From Nitrosomonadales bacterium (GTDB lineage: Bacteria; Pseudomonadota; Gammaproteobacteria; Burkholderiales; Gallionellaceae): a stretch of DNA of 41,805 nucleotides. This document shows, in pieces, positions 18,141-28,100 of the stretch. A program made the translations under genes and the position numbers. The stretch's first letter is position 1, and each line of letters begins with the position of its first letter. The notes under the pieces are model-generated. The model worked only from the letters and a program-made list of their open reading frames with translations, was not told the DNA's origin and made no database searches. Location of the stretch: the NCBI GenBank assembly GCA_947475825.1, contig CANJMS010000009.1:1-41805 (forward strand). Direction: 5' to 3'.

Positions 18141-18243
18141 TTTTATGTGTGTACTACACCTAGTAGGTATAACTTTAAAATTTGTGATCTGTTGTGATCT
18201 TTATGACAGGTGACAGAATAAAAAATGGAGTGTAGCACTGGTT

Positions 18244-20373
18244 ATGTCAAAAGGAATGTTAAAACGTAGGTGTATAAATAACGCGCTACTAATGCTGAGC
18301 TTCATTGTTCTGTCGTTCAGTGGGCAGTGTGTAGTTCTGGCTGTCGAGGTAACTTCCGAGCCATTGATGCTACTCGCGCAGGCGGAATTCATTGATCCAG
18401 CGCGCAGGGTGACCCCGGTTGATTCAACAGGTGTCGCTCAATCAGGCAATGCTGCCAATCTGAGCGAGGCTGCGGAAAAGGAAAGTGAAGTAGTTGCAGA
18501 TGTTCCGGTAAAAGATGAGACATCCGTGCTTGAAAATTTTCAATTTAGTTTGCCATCTTTGCAATTCGGAGGTGACATATCAGGTGGTATAAGTAGGCAA
18601 AATTACACTCCAGGAAGCAAGTTCTCGCGTGACTTCAGTGCAGTTAACTTGCGCGCCTCAACCTACATTTGGCAGCCTTGGTTTGCTCAATTAAAGGGGG
18701 GGGTGGGGGTGATTGGTGGTAAAAATTACACTGGCAATCAGTCGCAGAAAGATACATCTGTGGTAGGAAATGGTACGTTATCAGTGTTTCCGCAGAGTCG
18801 TTTTCCATTTTCTGCTTCGCACATGGTTTCTGACAGCCGCACTAATGGTTTGGCATTGACCCCTAGCATAAACTTTACTACCAAAAGTACCGATGTACGC
18901 CAAAATTACCGACCTCTAAGCGGTTTGTCAGATACTCTTGCTTACTACAACCGTAGTAATTCAACTATTCTTCCAATCAATTCACAAGTGGGTCGTGAGA
19001 GCGTTGGCAAACGCTATAACTTACAGCACGAGCAGCGCTTGACCGATAATGCAACTCGATTTGGTTTGAATTATGATTATAACAACCTGAATATAGCAGA
19101 ATCTGGGGATAATTTAGTAATTGGTAAGTCTGCAAATGCAAGCACTCAGTACCTTGATCAGACACTAAGTGCAAATGTGCGTCACAATAAAAGTAGGTTT
19201 AATGTAAATAACACTGATTTGCGGTCAGGTGGTGGTAATTTGAGTCATACATACCGCCCCAACTCACTATTTTCGTTGAATACACAGGCTATGCATGACC
19301 AAACAAATTCTTCGAGTGCACTCTTAAATACCAGCAATCATTTTTCACAGGCAACTTCTACTGCTTCTTGGCAGCCAGAGCAAGATTTGCCTTTGTTTTT
19401 GACAGCCGGTGGGAATTACTTTGATGCGAAGTTTGAAACTAAGAATCCAACCCTTACTGCTCTTCCCCCCAACGAGTTGGTATCGAAGAGCAGAACTGCC
19501 AATCTTGGCGCTACGTATAGCGCCAGTCCGAATGTCAATTACTCTTTGGGAGGATCCTTTGCAAACACTCGTTCTGGTGTGCCTGGCATTCGCGGTGGAC
19601 AGGTTGTAAATCAAGCGCGGTCAGGTAATGGTAGTGCGAATTACCGTTCGAATATGCAGCAGTTTGGCATTGCGTCCTATAACTGGAATGCAAATGCTGC
19701 TGCGGTTGCCACCAAACATACCACGCAGCCCTCCAGCTTCAGCTTGAGTAGCGGATTAGGACATTCGCTAAACGCGCCCCAAACACTGCAAGGCGGATCC
19801 TCACTTGATCTTAGCGCGGCACAATCAATATTGGTTCGGGATAGCCGTTTAAATGGCCGCAGTACTTCCCTTTCTAATACTGCTAATGCGTCATGGCGAC
19901 CACTGGCAGGCGAAACAACCTCGGGGTCTGTTTCACTCGCAGTGGCAGATATTCGCATTACGGGTGGTGACAATCGGAATCAATATCAAACTATTACTTT
20001 GGGCATAGATGGCCTTAACAGATCTTCAGTCAATTCGAGTGCCTCGGCTGTGGCAACTTTGCAATGGGCTAACAACGGGCGAGGTCAAATCACCAAAACT
20101 GCTAATGCTAGCTTGGGATACCAACATGCCCGTGCATTTGATGTGCAAGGGTTGAGATATTCGCTAACGCTCAGTGCCTTGTATTTAAATTTTGAGAATA
20201 CGGTGACTCAAATTGATCAATTAAATCGCCGTTCCGGGTCAATACTCGATCAATCGCTGAATTACAACATTGGTCGCGCTTTTGTGCGGCTGAATGGAAC
20301 AATTTCTAGATTTACCAATTTTAAGAGTGACTCGATTTTCGTGCTGGTTGGCAGAAATTTCGGCTCGATTTAG
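18244..20373 (+). CDS. Predicted outer-membrane beta-barrel (porin-like) protein
   Basis: This 709-residue protein has a signal peptide (about 1-37). A ~70-residue linker precedes the barrel: from about residue 95 the sequence is rich in Asn, Ser, Thr, Gly and aromatics with alternating hydrophobic residues and short turns, typical of a large barrel of some 20 or more strands. It has no CXXCH. Length and setting (PPIase before, cytochromes after) match the porin of porin-cytochrome conduits, but I do not recognise MtrB/PioB motifs such as the N-terminal CXXC. Candidate function: a sheath that lets a periplasmic cytochrome contact an external one. A run of eight G bases at 18696-18703 lies early in the coding region. 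Confidence 0.82.
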   Translation: MSKGMLKRRCINNALLMLSFIVLSFSGQCVVLAVEVTSEPLMLLAQAEFIDPARRVTPVDSTGVAQSGNAANLSEAAEKESEVVADVPVKDETSVLENFQFSLPSLQFGGDISGGISRQNYTPGSKFSRDFSAVNLRASTYIWQPWFAQLKGGVGVIGGKNYTGNQSQKDTSVVGNGTLSVFPQSRFPFSASHMVSDSRTNGLALTPSINFTTKSTDVRQNYRPLSGLSDTLAYYNRSNSTILPINSQVGRESVGKRYNLQHEQRLTDNATRFGLNYDYNNLNIAESGDNLVIGKSANASTQYLDQTLSANVRHNKSRFNVNNTDLRSGGGNLSHTYRPNSLFSLNTQAMHDQTNSSSALLNTSNHFSQATSTASWQPEQDLPLFLTAGGNYFDAKFETKNPTLTALPPNELVSKSRTANLGATYSASPNVNYSLGGSFANTRSGVPGIRGGQVVNQARSGNGSANYRSNMQQFGIASYNWNANAAAVATKHTTQPSSFSLSSGLGHSLNAPQTLQGGSSLDLSAAQSILVRDSRLNGRSTSLSNTANASWRPLAGETTSGSVSLAVADIRITGGDNRNQYQTITLGIDGLNRSSVNSSASAVATLQWANNGRGQITKTANASLGYQHARAFDVQGLRYSLTLSALYLNFENTVTQIDQLNRRSGSILDQSLNYNIGRAFVRLNGTISRFTNFKSDSIFVLVGRNFGSI

Positions 20374-20708
20374 TGTGATAAAAAATTTAGATAAGATATT
20401 TATTATGCAACTAATAGATCTATCGCTGCGGACAAGAAATGGATGAGTACCTGTAAAATGTCTAGTATCGATTTAGGAATAAAATTGAAGGTTGGTGGCA
20501 GTAAAGTTAATTGGGCTAAAATTTCATAAAGATTATATTTCCTGATCCTGTCACAATGACAAAGCTGCAAGAGTATAAATGGCATAGGACTTACCATACG
20601 GACTATCGGTTACATGCACGTTTATTTATAAAAGTACGATTCGGTTGCACAGGCTGGAACCTTTATTAATTAAATTTGAACCTTTGGGAACTAAAAAATA
20701 GGCGCAAC
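20374..20708. other. ~335-base gap after the barrel gene
   Basis: No supported gene is present. A TTG-initiated extension of the next gene (from 20676) is possible but lacks a ribosome binding site. I see no sigma-54 site with correct spacing, no strong terminator and no RNA gene. The gap is AT-rich. Confidence 0.6.
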
Positions 20709-21014
20709 ATGACAAGATATTTCGCTCTAAAAAAATTTATGCGCTTAGAAAAAATTGCTATATTTACAATCGGCATGCTTGTTTGGGTCACAAATGTAGC
20801 TGCTCAAAGTGCAGGGACTTCCCCAATAACGCAAGGTCCCATCCCAAGTCAGTTAAGTCAGAAAAATGAAGTTAAGGAATTGAGTGAAATACGGGAAGAG
20901 GCGCGAAGGATCGCTCGCGCAGCAGTGCTGATGCAACAGGATGTTATCCTTAAATCCTTAAAAAAGGCACAAGATGAAGCAAATATTAAAATCCCGTTTA
21001 ATCGTAACCTGTAA
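20709..21014 (+). CDS. Small exported protein of unknown function
   Basis: This is a 101-residue protein. A Lys/Arg-rich start and a hydrophobic segment ending NVAAQ (about 13-33) form a signal peptide or anchor. The mature part is a short Pro/Ser/Gln linker and a ~45-residue amphipathic, Glu/Arg/Lys-rich helix (about 55-95). ATG 20709 is chosen because AGG lies 6 bases upstream; TTG 20676 or ATG 20739 are alternatives. It sits between the barrel and the triheme lipoprotein and is spaced ~50 bases from the latter. I do not recognise a family. It could be a small subunit or chaperone of the complex. Confidence 0.7.
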   Translation: MTRYFALKKFMRLEKIAIFTIGMLVWVTNVAAQSAGTSPITQGPIPSQLSQKNEVKELSEIREEARRIARAAVLMQQDVILKSLKKAQDEANIKIPFNRNL

Positions 21015-21064
21015 CTATTAATTTTTACTTGAAAAAATAATGTGCATCTTTTTGAAAGTAGCTT

Positions 21065-21826
21065 ATGAAGCAATTTGATACTCGGACAAAATCGTTGATT
21101 GGCATTTTGCTTTTAATGGTGTTGGGATTGGGGGCGTGTGCTAAGGTTTCTATGACACCGGTTAATATTGTTCAAGTTACCCCAAAAGTCAAAACCATTG
21201 AAGAAAAATGGCCATTGTTGGTAGAGGATGGATTCCATGATTCCGCCAATCCATTATTGAAGAAGATGCAGCAGCCACGTGAGGGGCTTTCGACTCTGCC
21301 GCCAAATGATTATGGCAACCACGTTAATTGGGTTACTGCACGTGTGGAAGGGTTAATAAACCCACGCCGCAGTTTAGAGCCTGCTTCTGCTGGAATCGAA
21401 GTGGAGGTGCCAGTCATGGATCTGGACATCTTTCTCAACTTATGGGGGAGTCAACCGATAGTGCGCTTTCCACATTTGGCGCATGAGCAATGGCTACATT
21501 GCCAAAATTGCCATGAAATGCCCGTCGTTAAAGAGAAGATCTTTATCCCGCAAGAGGGTTCGAATAACATCCGTATGGAGGCTATATTAAGCGGTGAATT
21601 TTGCGGTGTATGCCATAGTGCGGTAGCATTTCCTATCTCTAATTGCTATCGTTGTCATAGTGTGGATCGTAACAGCATAGATGGTGTAAAAGCGCGCGAG
21701 CGCGCCAGGCTAAAGGGCAGAAAACCGAATTTCTTTTCTGATGGTCGCTCGCAGCTTCACGCTCTGCCAGCAGCTGCAGCAGCACCGGCAGCACCGGCAG
21801 CACCGGCAGCACCGGCAGCACGCTAA
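21065..21826 (+). CDS. Triheme c7-type cytochrome lipoprotein
   Basis: This 253-residue protein has a lipoprotein signal (LGLGAC, Cys25). After a ~110-residue non-heme region comes a c7-type triheme module: FPHLAH, then CQNCH, FCGVCH and CYRCH (about residues 137-200). The module matches the c(7)-type triheme domain (the family I recall as TIGR04257), in which FPHxxH supplies distal His ligands. The C-terminus is a tandem Ala-Ala-Pro tail. It is homologous to the soluble triheme at 22270. The lipid anchor suggests tethering to a membrane face, probably as a periplasmic electron carrier to or from the barrel complex. Confidence 0.88.
   Translation: MKQFDTRTKSLIGILLLMVLGLGACAKVSMTPVNIVQVTPKVKTIEEKWPLLVEDGFHDSANPLLKKMQQPREGLSTLPPNDYGNHVNWVTARVEGLINPRRSLEPASAGIEVEVPVMDLDIFLNLWGSQPIVRFPHLAHEQWLHCQNCHEMPVVKEKIFIPQEGSNNIRMEAILSGEFCGVCHSAVAFPISNCYRCHSVDRNSIDGVKARERARLKGRKPNFFSDGRSQLHALPAAAAAPAAPAAPAAPAAR
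21779..21823 (+). repeat. Tandem 9-base repeat encoding an Ala-Ala-Pro tail
   Basis: Four exact copies of GCAGCACCG (21779-21814) and a degenerate fifth encode (AAP)n at the C-terminus of the triheme lipoprotein. Such repeats can vary in copy number between strains. Confidence 0.9.
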
Positions 21827-22269
21827 TGAAGTTAAGGAGACTTGCTTTGTAATTGGATGTAGCAATTTTAAATTTCAGCGAAAAAGTTGGACTAATTAAT
21901 CAGCTATTTGAAATTGATAAGCCTGATAAGTTGTGAAATTTAAAGTTCTAATTGGATAAGCTGTTTAAGTATATGAATGGTAGTTTTGAATCTTTCTATA
22001 AAAATAATTATGCATGCTGGCAATTTCGTCAAGAAACCGGTAGTTTGAATTTACTGTCTGCAGGTGAAAAAAAAGATTAATTATATGATTTGCAATAGCA
22101 TAGCGAAGTCGAGATTCTCTTTTTAGGGAGTGTGGTTGAGAACAGGCGGAAGAATTGACACTCATTAATATAGTGGCGGTTAGCGCCCAGAATTGGCAAG
22201 TAAAGGCAATGGTGATAACTAAATGAGCGATGTCGTTGAAATTTGCCGCTTAGCGGTGCAGGAGAGCTA
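21827..22269. other. 443-base gap between the two triheme genes
   Basis: The gap is mostly AT-rich with no supported gene. A 35-codon frame (21973-22080) lacks a ribosome binding site. A 15-codon frame (22223-22270) ends in TAATG overlapping the next start, but its own start has no clear ribosome binding site. No sigma-54 site beyond a weak GG-N10-GC match near 22137 was seen. Confidence 0.55.
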
Positions 22270-22653
22270 ATGAGAGCAATCATTAAACAATCGTTGATTG
22301 TAATGACGTTGTGTCTGACCTTTATCACAACAGGGGCGCAGGGCGAGTACGCTGATGTGACCATGAACAACAAGGCAGAAAAAGGCGGCGCGCGACCAGT
22401 TATTTTTCCACACTGGTTCCATCGTATTCGTTTTACATGCAACGTCTGTCACCTTCCGGGTGGCTTTGTGATGCGCGCTGGATATAATAATATTACTATG
22501 GAAGACATTACCAAAGGAAAGTTCTGCGGTATGTGCCATAACGGCAAAATCGCTTGGGCGCCAGATCGTTGTGAAATGTGCCATTCGGGTAAACCTGGAT
22601 TGGTTACTGGTGTACAGCGCGGTGAGCAAACTCGTGGGCCTGCAACCAGATAG
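22270..22653 (+). CDS. Small periplasmic triheme c7-type cytochrome
   Basis: This 127-residue protein has a signal peptide (about 1-24, ending AQG). It is almost wholly one c7 triheme module: FPHWFH, then CNVCH, a NNITMEDITKGKFCGMCH segment, and CEMCHSG. The start at 22270 is preferred because AGGAGAG lies just upstream and the protein then begins with a normal signal; a frame open 27 bases further 5' lacks this. The stretch NNI-ME-I-G-FCG-CH is shared with the upstream lipoprotein triheme, so the two are paralogues. It is likely a soluble periplasmic electron carrier. Confidence 0.92.
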   Translation: MRAIIKQSLIVMTLCLTFITTGAQGEYADVTMNNKAEKGGARPVIFPHWFHRIRFTCNVCHLPGGFVMRAGYNNITMEDITKGKFCGMCHNGKIAWAPDRCEMCHSGKPGLVTGVQRGEQTRGPATR

Positions 22654-22676
22654 CCATGTTGTTACGGTAAACAAAC

Positions 22677-23684
22677 ATGCTACGCAACTTAAATTGGATA
22701 GCAATGCTGCTAGCGGCTTCACTTGTCGGTTGCGCGAGTGATAAAAACTCAGCAGTGCTGCCGGCCAATCCCTCTTCTGCAATTACGAGGCAGACCAATG
22801 AGTTATTGACACCTCAACAGACTATAACTGGTGGACAGTTAGCGGCTGCTGTTGACGCAAATGGTTTTCCACTGCCGGGATCATTAGGCGGCTTTACACA
22901 GCTGGTCTATCCTGTCGCACTGGCCACGCGCAATACTGATTTATATATCGCCGACAGCGGTTCTCGCAGAATATATAAATTTGACTTGTCTACCCAAATA
23001 TTAAGCGTAGTGCCTGATGAAATTGCAAGGCCGTGGACACAGATTCAAGTCGGTGCAGATCGTTCATTGTTTGTCTTGGACAAGATTCGAGCAAATATCC
23101 GAGTACATTCCCCGGGACAGTCTGTGCGTATCATCGGTGATCCTTCCATCACTGGCAGTCTGGATGGGTTTGTTGTAGGTAGTCCTGATGGACGTATTAT
23201 AGCAACAGACAAACTAAGCCAGCGTTTAATCATGTTTAGCCCTTTGGGTAGTTTAAATGGTTTAGGCTTGCCGGGCTGGCCGCTACACTCTCCGGCAGAT
23301 AAAAATTTAAGCGCATTAGGGTCGCTAGCCAATGTTGGACGAAATTTATATGCAATCGACAGCCTTTGTCGTTGCGTGGTTGAGTTTGACGACACAGGTC
23401 GCGTAAATGCGCACATTGGACAAGGTGAATTGTTGCAACCGCAAGCTTTGGCAGCGGATCAATTCGGACATCTGTTTGTAGCGGATGCCGCTGATCGCAC
23501 TTTGAAAGTATTCCTGCATGGCAAACTATTTACTCGCTATACCGTACACGCGCTACGAGCAAATGAAATCAGCGCACTTGCAGTTGACGGAAGCATGCTT
23601 TACCTCGCTGACGGGGCGGGGTCGCGGGTACTGACATTCCGCATACAAACACCAATGAATACGAATTCTGGATTTAAACAGTGA
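22677..23684 (+). CDS. NHL-like beta-propeller lipoprotein
   Basis: This 335-residue protein has a lipoprotein signal (ASLVGC, Cys19). Propeller blades carry NHL-like patterns such as TDLYIADSGSRRIYKFD, LFVADAADRTLKVF and MLYLADGAGSRVLTF. The blades are more divergent than in the other two NHL proteins. It follows the triheme gene by 23 bases, and its stop overlaps the next start (GTGA), so the two propeller genes are translationally coupled. Confidence 0.86.
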   Translation: MLRNLNWIAMLLAASLVGCASDKNSAVLPANPSSAITRQTNELLTPQQTITGGQLAAAVDANGFPLPGSLGGFTQLVYPVALATRNTDLYIADSGSRRIYKFDLSTQILSVVPDEIARPWTQIQVGADRSLFVLDKIRANIRVHSPGQSVRIIGDPSITGSLDGFVVGSPDGRIIATDKLSQRLIMFSPLGSLNGLGLPGWPLHSPADKNLSALGSLANVGRNLYAIDSLCRCVVEFDDTGRVNAHIGQGELLQPQALAADQFGHLFVADAADRTLKVFLHGKLFTRYTVHALRANEISALAVDGSMLYLADGAGSRVLTFRIQTPMNTNSGFKQ

Positions 23685-24931
23685 GTCAATTTTTTAGTCG
23701 TTTTTTTGGTTGGCAGGGCATTTTCTTGACCTTGGTTTTATTGTCAGGTTGCTCATCCAATAAAGTACCGGATGTGTTGGATTTTGGCACGGGGCCTGGC
23801 GTAACTAGCGAAGGTAAGCGTGAAGTAAGAAATGTAATTTGGCCGCCACTTGAAAGTGGAGAAGTACCCCGCTTCAAATATGCTGGCGAATTATACGGCG
23901 AAGAAAATTTCCGCCCTGCTAACCAAGCAAATCGCTCGGTTGGCCAGCATATGATGGCTGCACTTCGTTGGTTGATCGGGCTTACTGCAGGTGAATCTAC
24001 CCCCATAACATTGCAGCGCCCCCAAGCGGGAGTGGTGGATGTTGAAGGTCGCAGAATTTTAGTCACTGATGTGAGTCGTCAGGCGGTGTATGTGTTTGAT
24101 CAAGTTGCTGGGCGACTCGACATCTGGAATAATGCCACAGCACAGAAGACTTTTATTACGCCCACTGGCATTGTCATGGGAATGGCAAATGATGTTTATG
24201 TGGCTGATGCAGACTTGGCCTATGTCACACAACTAAACTTGCGTGGAGAAAGTATAGCTATCATAGGTGAGGGGCAGTTGGTTCGCCCCACTGGTTTAGC
24301 ATTTGATCGAGTCAAACAACTTCTTTATGTAGCAGATACTCACGATCACAACATTAAGGTGTTTGATGTTTCTCAAAATAATACTAGCGATGCGGCTGGA
24401 AAAAAAAGCAGTACTCTGCTACGCACAATTGGACGTAAAGGTGAAAAACTTGGCGAATTTAATTCACCCACCTATATGGCTTTGGACAAGGGCGAGCTAT
24501 TTGTAACAGATACCTTAAATGCACGGGTGCAGGTGTTGGATGCTGAAACCGGAATTGCAAAACGAGTCATAGGCAAACGTGGTAACAATGTGGGCAACTT
24601 GGTTCGACCCAAAGGCGTGGCGGTCGATAGCGATGGCAATGTCTATGTAGTGGAGTCGTATCACGATCACTTGTTGGTATTTAATCGGGAAGGTGAATTT
24701 TTGATACCGATAGGCGGAACAGGGGAGGGCATTGGACAATTTTATCTTCCTGCCAGTGTCTGGGTGGATAGCAATGACCAAGTGTTTATAGCCGACATGT
24801 TTAATGGGCGTGTGTCACTGCTACAGTATTTAAAAGCACCAGATACGCAAAATTCATTGCTGGATAGTTCGGCCAGCACCCTGCCTATTGCCGACACACC
24901 GCTGATTGACTTGCCCGTGCGGGCTAATTAA
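23681..24931 (+). CDS. NHL-repeat beta-propeller lipoprotein
   Basis: This 416-residue protein starts at GTG and has a lipoprotein signal (LLSGC, Cys24). The NHL repeats are clear: VRPTGLAFDRVKQLLYVADT, FNSPTYMALDKGELFVTDT, VRPKGVAVDSDGNVYVVES and FYLPASVWVDSNDQVFIADM. It forms a six-bladed propeller by length. It is followed by a ~265-base gap with no supported gene before the 11-heme gene. With the proteins at 14556 and 22677 it makes three NHL lipoproteins in one locus. Confidence 0.9.
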   Translation: MSQFFSRFFGWQGIFLTLVLLSGCSSNKVPDVLDFGTGPGVTSEGKREVRNVIWPPLESGEVPRFKYAGELYGEENFRPANQANRSVGQHMMAALRWLIGLTAGESTPITLQRPQAGVVDVEGRRILVTDVSRQAVYVFDQVAGRLDIWNNATAQKTFITPTGIVMGMANDVYVADADLAYVTQLNLRGESIAIIGEGQLVRPTGLAFDRVKQLLYVADTHDHNIKVFDVSQNNTSDAAGKKSSTLLRTIGRKGEKLGEFNSPTYMALDKGELFVTDTLNARVQVLDAETGIAKRVIGKRGNNVGNLVRPKGVAVDSDGNVYVVESYHDHLLVFNREGEFLIPIGGTGEGIGQFYLPASVWVDSNDQVFIADMFNGRVSLLQYLKAPDTQNSLLDSSASTLPIADTPLIDLPVRAN

Positions 24932-25196
24932 ATTGCTCGTGGCTAATAGGTTATAAGGCAAATGTTCCGTTGATTGCACGAATAATCTATTTAAGATACA
25001 TGCCAGCATGGATGCAGATACAATTAAATTTAGCCAATATTTATATGGAAATGCCGAGTTTATGGAAATACCTAACCAGTTTGCATAAAAGTTGCTTAAT
25101 GACATTAAAGCCACAAGCTTTCAATCCATCAAGAAACATTGTTGAAAGCCTAGAGTTCTAGTATATATAGATCAGAAATTTAAGCAGGAGAAGCAA

Positions 25197-28100
25197 ATGA
25201 GCCAGACAAAACATTATTCTGTATTAAATTATAGATTGCCGCTGATTGCGGGATTTTTAATTTGTACTGCCCTATCTACAACCGATGTACTAGCAGCTAA
25301 AATTGCAGACATACGCGGCACCAAACACAATTTTTCCTCGACGCCAGCGGATACACCTACCCCCACTGGAGTAGTACTCGATCGCGGCATCCCAAACTCC
25401 GGAGCAACTCGACCTGATGGCTCTTTGGTGGGTGGTGGTTCGCGTGCCTCGGATGTGCAAGATTCGCAGCGTCAGACTGAAGCGGCAACGCAGATTTGTG
25501 TTTTTTGCCACAACCCGCACGGCGCAACCATGGATGCCAATAATAGGCCAGTGGGTCCGATATGGAATCGCAAGCTGTCGAGTGCAACTTATCAGACTTA
25601 TACTTCAAAATCCCTTGACTCCGAAGTTATATTAGGCGCACGTCTGGAACAGCCGGGTGGCAGCTCCAAACTTTGTCTGTCCTGTCATGATGGCACGCTG
25701 GCTATCGGCAATGTCAATGTTGCCAACGGTATATCGGAACGCAATGGTCTGCCCGGACAAAACATAGCACTGAATATTGATGGTGTACGGAAGACTGATG
25801 ACAGCTTTATGCGCGAGGGCGCAGGCGCGACTACCGGCTTTACTCGCAGGCTGGGTACAGATTTAACCAATGACCATCCGATTTCAATCAATTTTAATAG
25901 AGCATTGGCTGAACGGGATGGCGAATTGCGCCCATTAACGCCAGATGCTAACCAGCGCTGGCCTGATAATGCGACCCCTGTTGTAGGCGTGCGCACGGCA
26001 ACGTCTCATCCAAAAATCAAACTTGAAACACCTATTGGTGGAGGCCCACAATCGGCTCAAGTGCAGTGCGCCACTTGCCATGATCCTCATTTGCGGGAAA
26101 GTGATCCCGCTTTGGGAAATCAAAAATTCCTGCGCTTAAATCGCTTTCAAGAAGCGCAGCCTTTAGCGCAATTTAATCAAACCAATGACATTATCTGTCT
26201 GGCGTGCCATGACAGAAATCAAGAAGGGCGAGTTAGTTTGGCGGGGGGTATACCTAATTTTGCGGGCCCATGGTCATTCTCATCACACGCTAATTCGCAA
26301 TCAGCCCTTTCAGTCTACAAGCCGAGTGCAAGTATGTCTGCCATTGCCCTGCGCGAATTTCCAGAAGGCTTGCCAATTTGGAAAGCCGCCTGTTTGAATT
26401 GCCATGACACGCATACCGTACAAGGCAGTCGCAGGATACTACGTGAAGGCGTAGACACCCAAGTTCCTCCTGGCACACCCAAAACTGGGGGCAATCCGGC
26501 CATCGAAGAAACCTGCTTTACCTGTCACAGCAACGCTGCCACCAGAGTAGTGAACAATACTGTCAATCGTCCGCCACCCGATATTAAAACAGACTTCACC
26601 ACGTTAAACCGGCGCATGCCTATTACCACCGCAGTACAAGGTTTGCAAGACTTTGGTGGGAATGGCACTGTTGAGATACACAACATCAGCGGTCAAAAAA
26701 CTGACTTGGCACCAGACTGTAGCGGTGAAACCAACAAGTGCGGCTCTGATTTTATTGAGCAGCGTGCCAATCTTGGGCGCGGACCGAGTGATGCCGGCGC
26801 CAATCCGAATCTTGCTAGCCGACATGTTGAGTGTACCGACTGCCACAACCCGCATCGTGTAGTGCCATTCCGCAGCTTTTTGGGTAAACCGCCCGGATCG
26901 CTCACCGGCCAGCCTGATATGTCTGGAACACATCCTCATTATAATTCAGCCACAGTCCCTGCGGGCGAAACCAATGCGGGCGCGCCCTTTATTCATAGCA
27001 ATATTGCCTCTGGCCCGCTACGTGGCATTTATGGGGTAGAACCCGTGTATGGTAGTGCTTCGTTTAACAGCATCGGCGGGGTGCCCGGCGTTGGAATGCC
27101 TATCGATTTTATAGTTAAGCGCGGCGATCCCGGGACTAGCTCATCGACTTTGGTGACAGAGCCTTATGTTACGCGTGAGTATCAGATCTGCTTAAAGTGT
27201 CACTCTAACTTCGGCTTTTCTGATAATGATCTGCCTTCGACTACTGCCAATCCTACCGTTGGCAATAAACCAATCTTGAGAACAACAAACCCAGGTGGCC
27301 AAGGGACGACACCCGCTGGCACCAATGCCTTAGTTCAATACACTAATATCGCCAAGGAAATTCAAGGACCGATTACGCATAGAGGTGGAACTGTCTCTCC
27401 GGGGGATTCCGGGGCATTTGCCGGCACATCACCACCTGGTATAGTGAATCCGGGAAATGTGGTTGATTTCCAAACTAACAATCGGCGTGGTTGGCATCCT
27501 GTTATTAGCCCAACCGGGCGCACGCCAGATCAACGCGGTTTTGGTATTAACGGCCCGCTAACTCCGACAATTTGGAACTTGCCTTGGAGCAATGGTGTGG
27601 GTGTGCAGACCATGTATTGTACGGACTGTCATGGTTCCAGCACCCCCCTTAGATCAGTTATTCCACTAAACGGCGATCCCATCACCGGGTCTTCCAACCG
27701 ATCATTAGGTACCAACCCATGGGGTCCGCATGGTTCCAATCATAATTTCCTACTCAAAGGCGCATGGGATAGATGCACAGGAACAGATAACCCTGATAGC
27801 GTGAATGGTACATTGGCAAATTGCTTGGCCGACACGCCAAACTTAAATGGTGGAGCTATCACTGGCCCCAATTACCCGGATGGGGCGCGGGTCAGTACCC
27901 AAAATGATCTATGCTTTAAATGTCATGACTATGGCAATTACGCTACGCCTGATCCAACCACAACTGGATCGGTCAAAAAAACAAGCGGATTTTCAGGTTC
28001 TAAAGACAACAATCTGCATGTATTTCATGCCAACATAGTAGGTGCAATGCGCTGTACTTGGTGTCATGTCGCTGTGCCGCATGGCTGGAAAAATAAGGTG

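Noticed and set aside
18244-20373. Assignment of the barrel as MtrB/PioB
   Set aside because: No MtrB-type N-terminal CXXC or other motif recognised, and no MtrA-like decaheme next to it. Kept as an unclassified barrel.
21973-22080. 35-codon ORF in the gap between the triheme genes
   Set aside because: It has no ribosome binding site, no hydrophobic or family pattern, and the region is AT-rich, so it is probably chance.
22223-22270. 15-codon ORF ending in TAATG at the triheme start
   Set aside because: The coupling overlap is suggestive but its own start has no ribosome binding site. It is too short to support.
24970-25161. 63-codon plus-strand ORF before the 11-heme gene
   Set aside because: It has no good ribosome binding site or recognisable sequence, and lies in an AT-rich gap.
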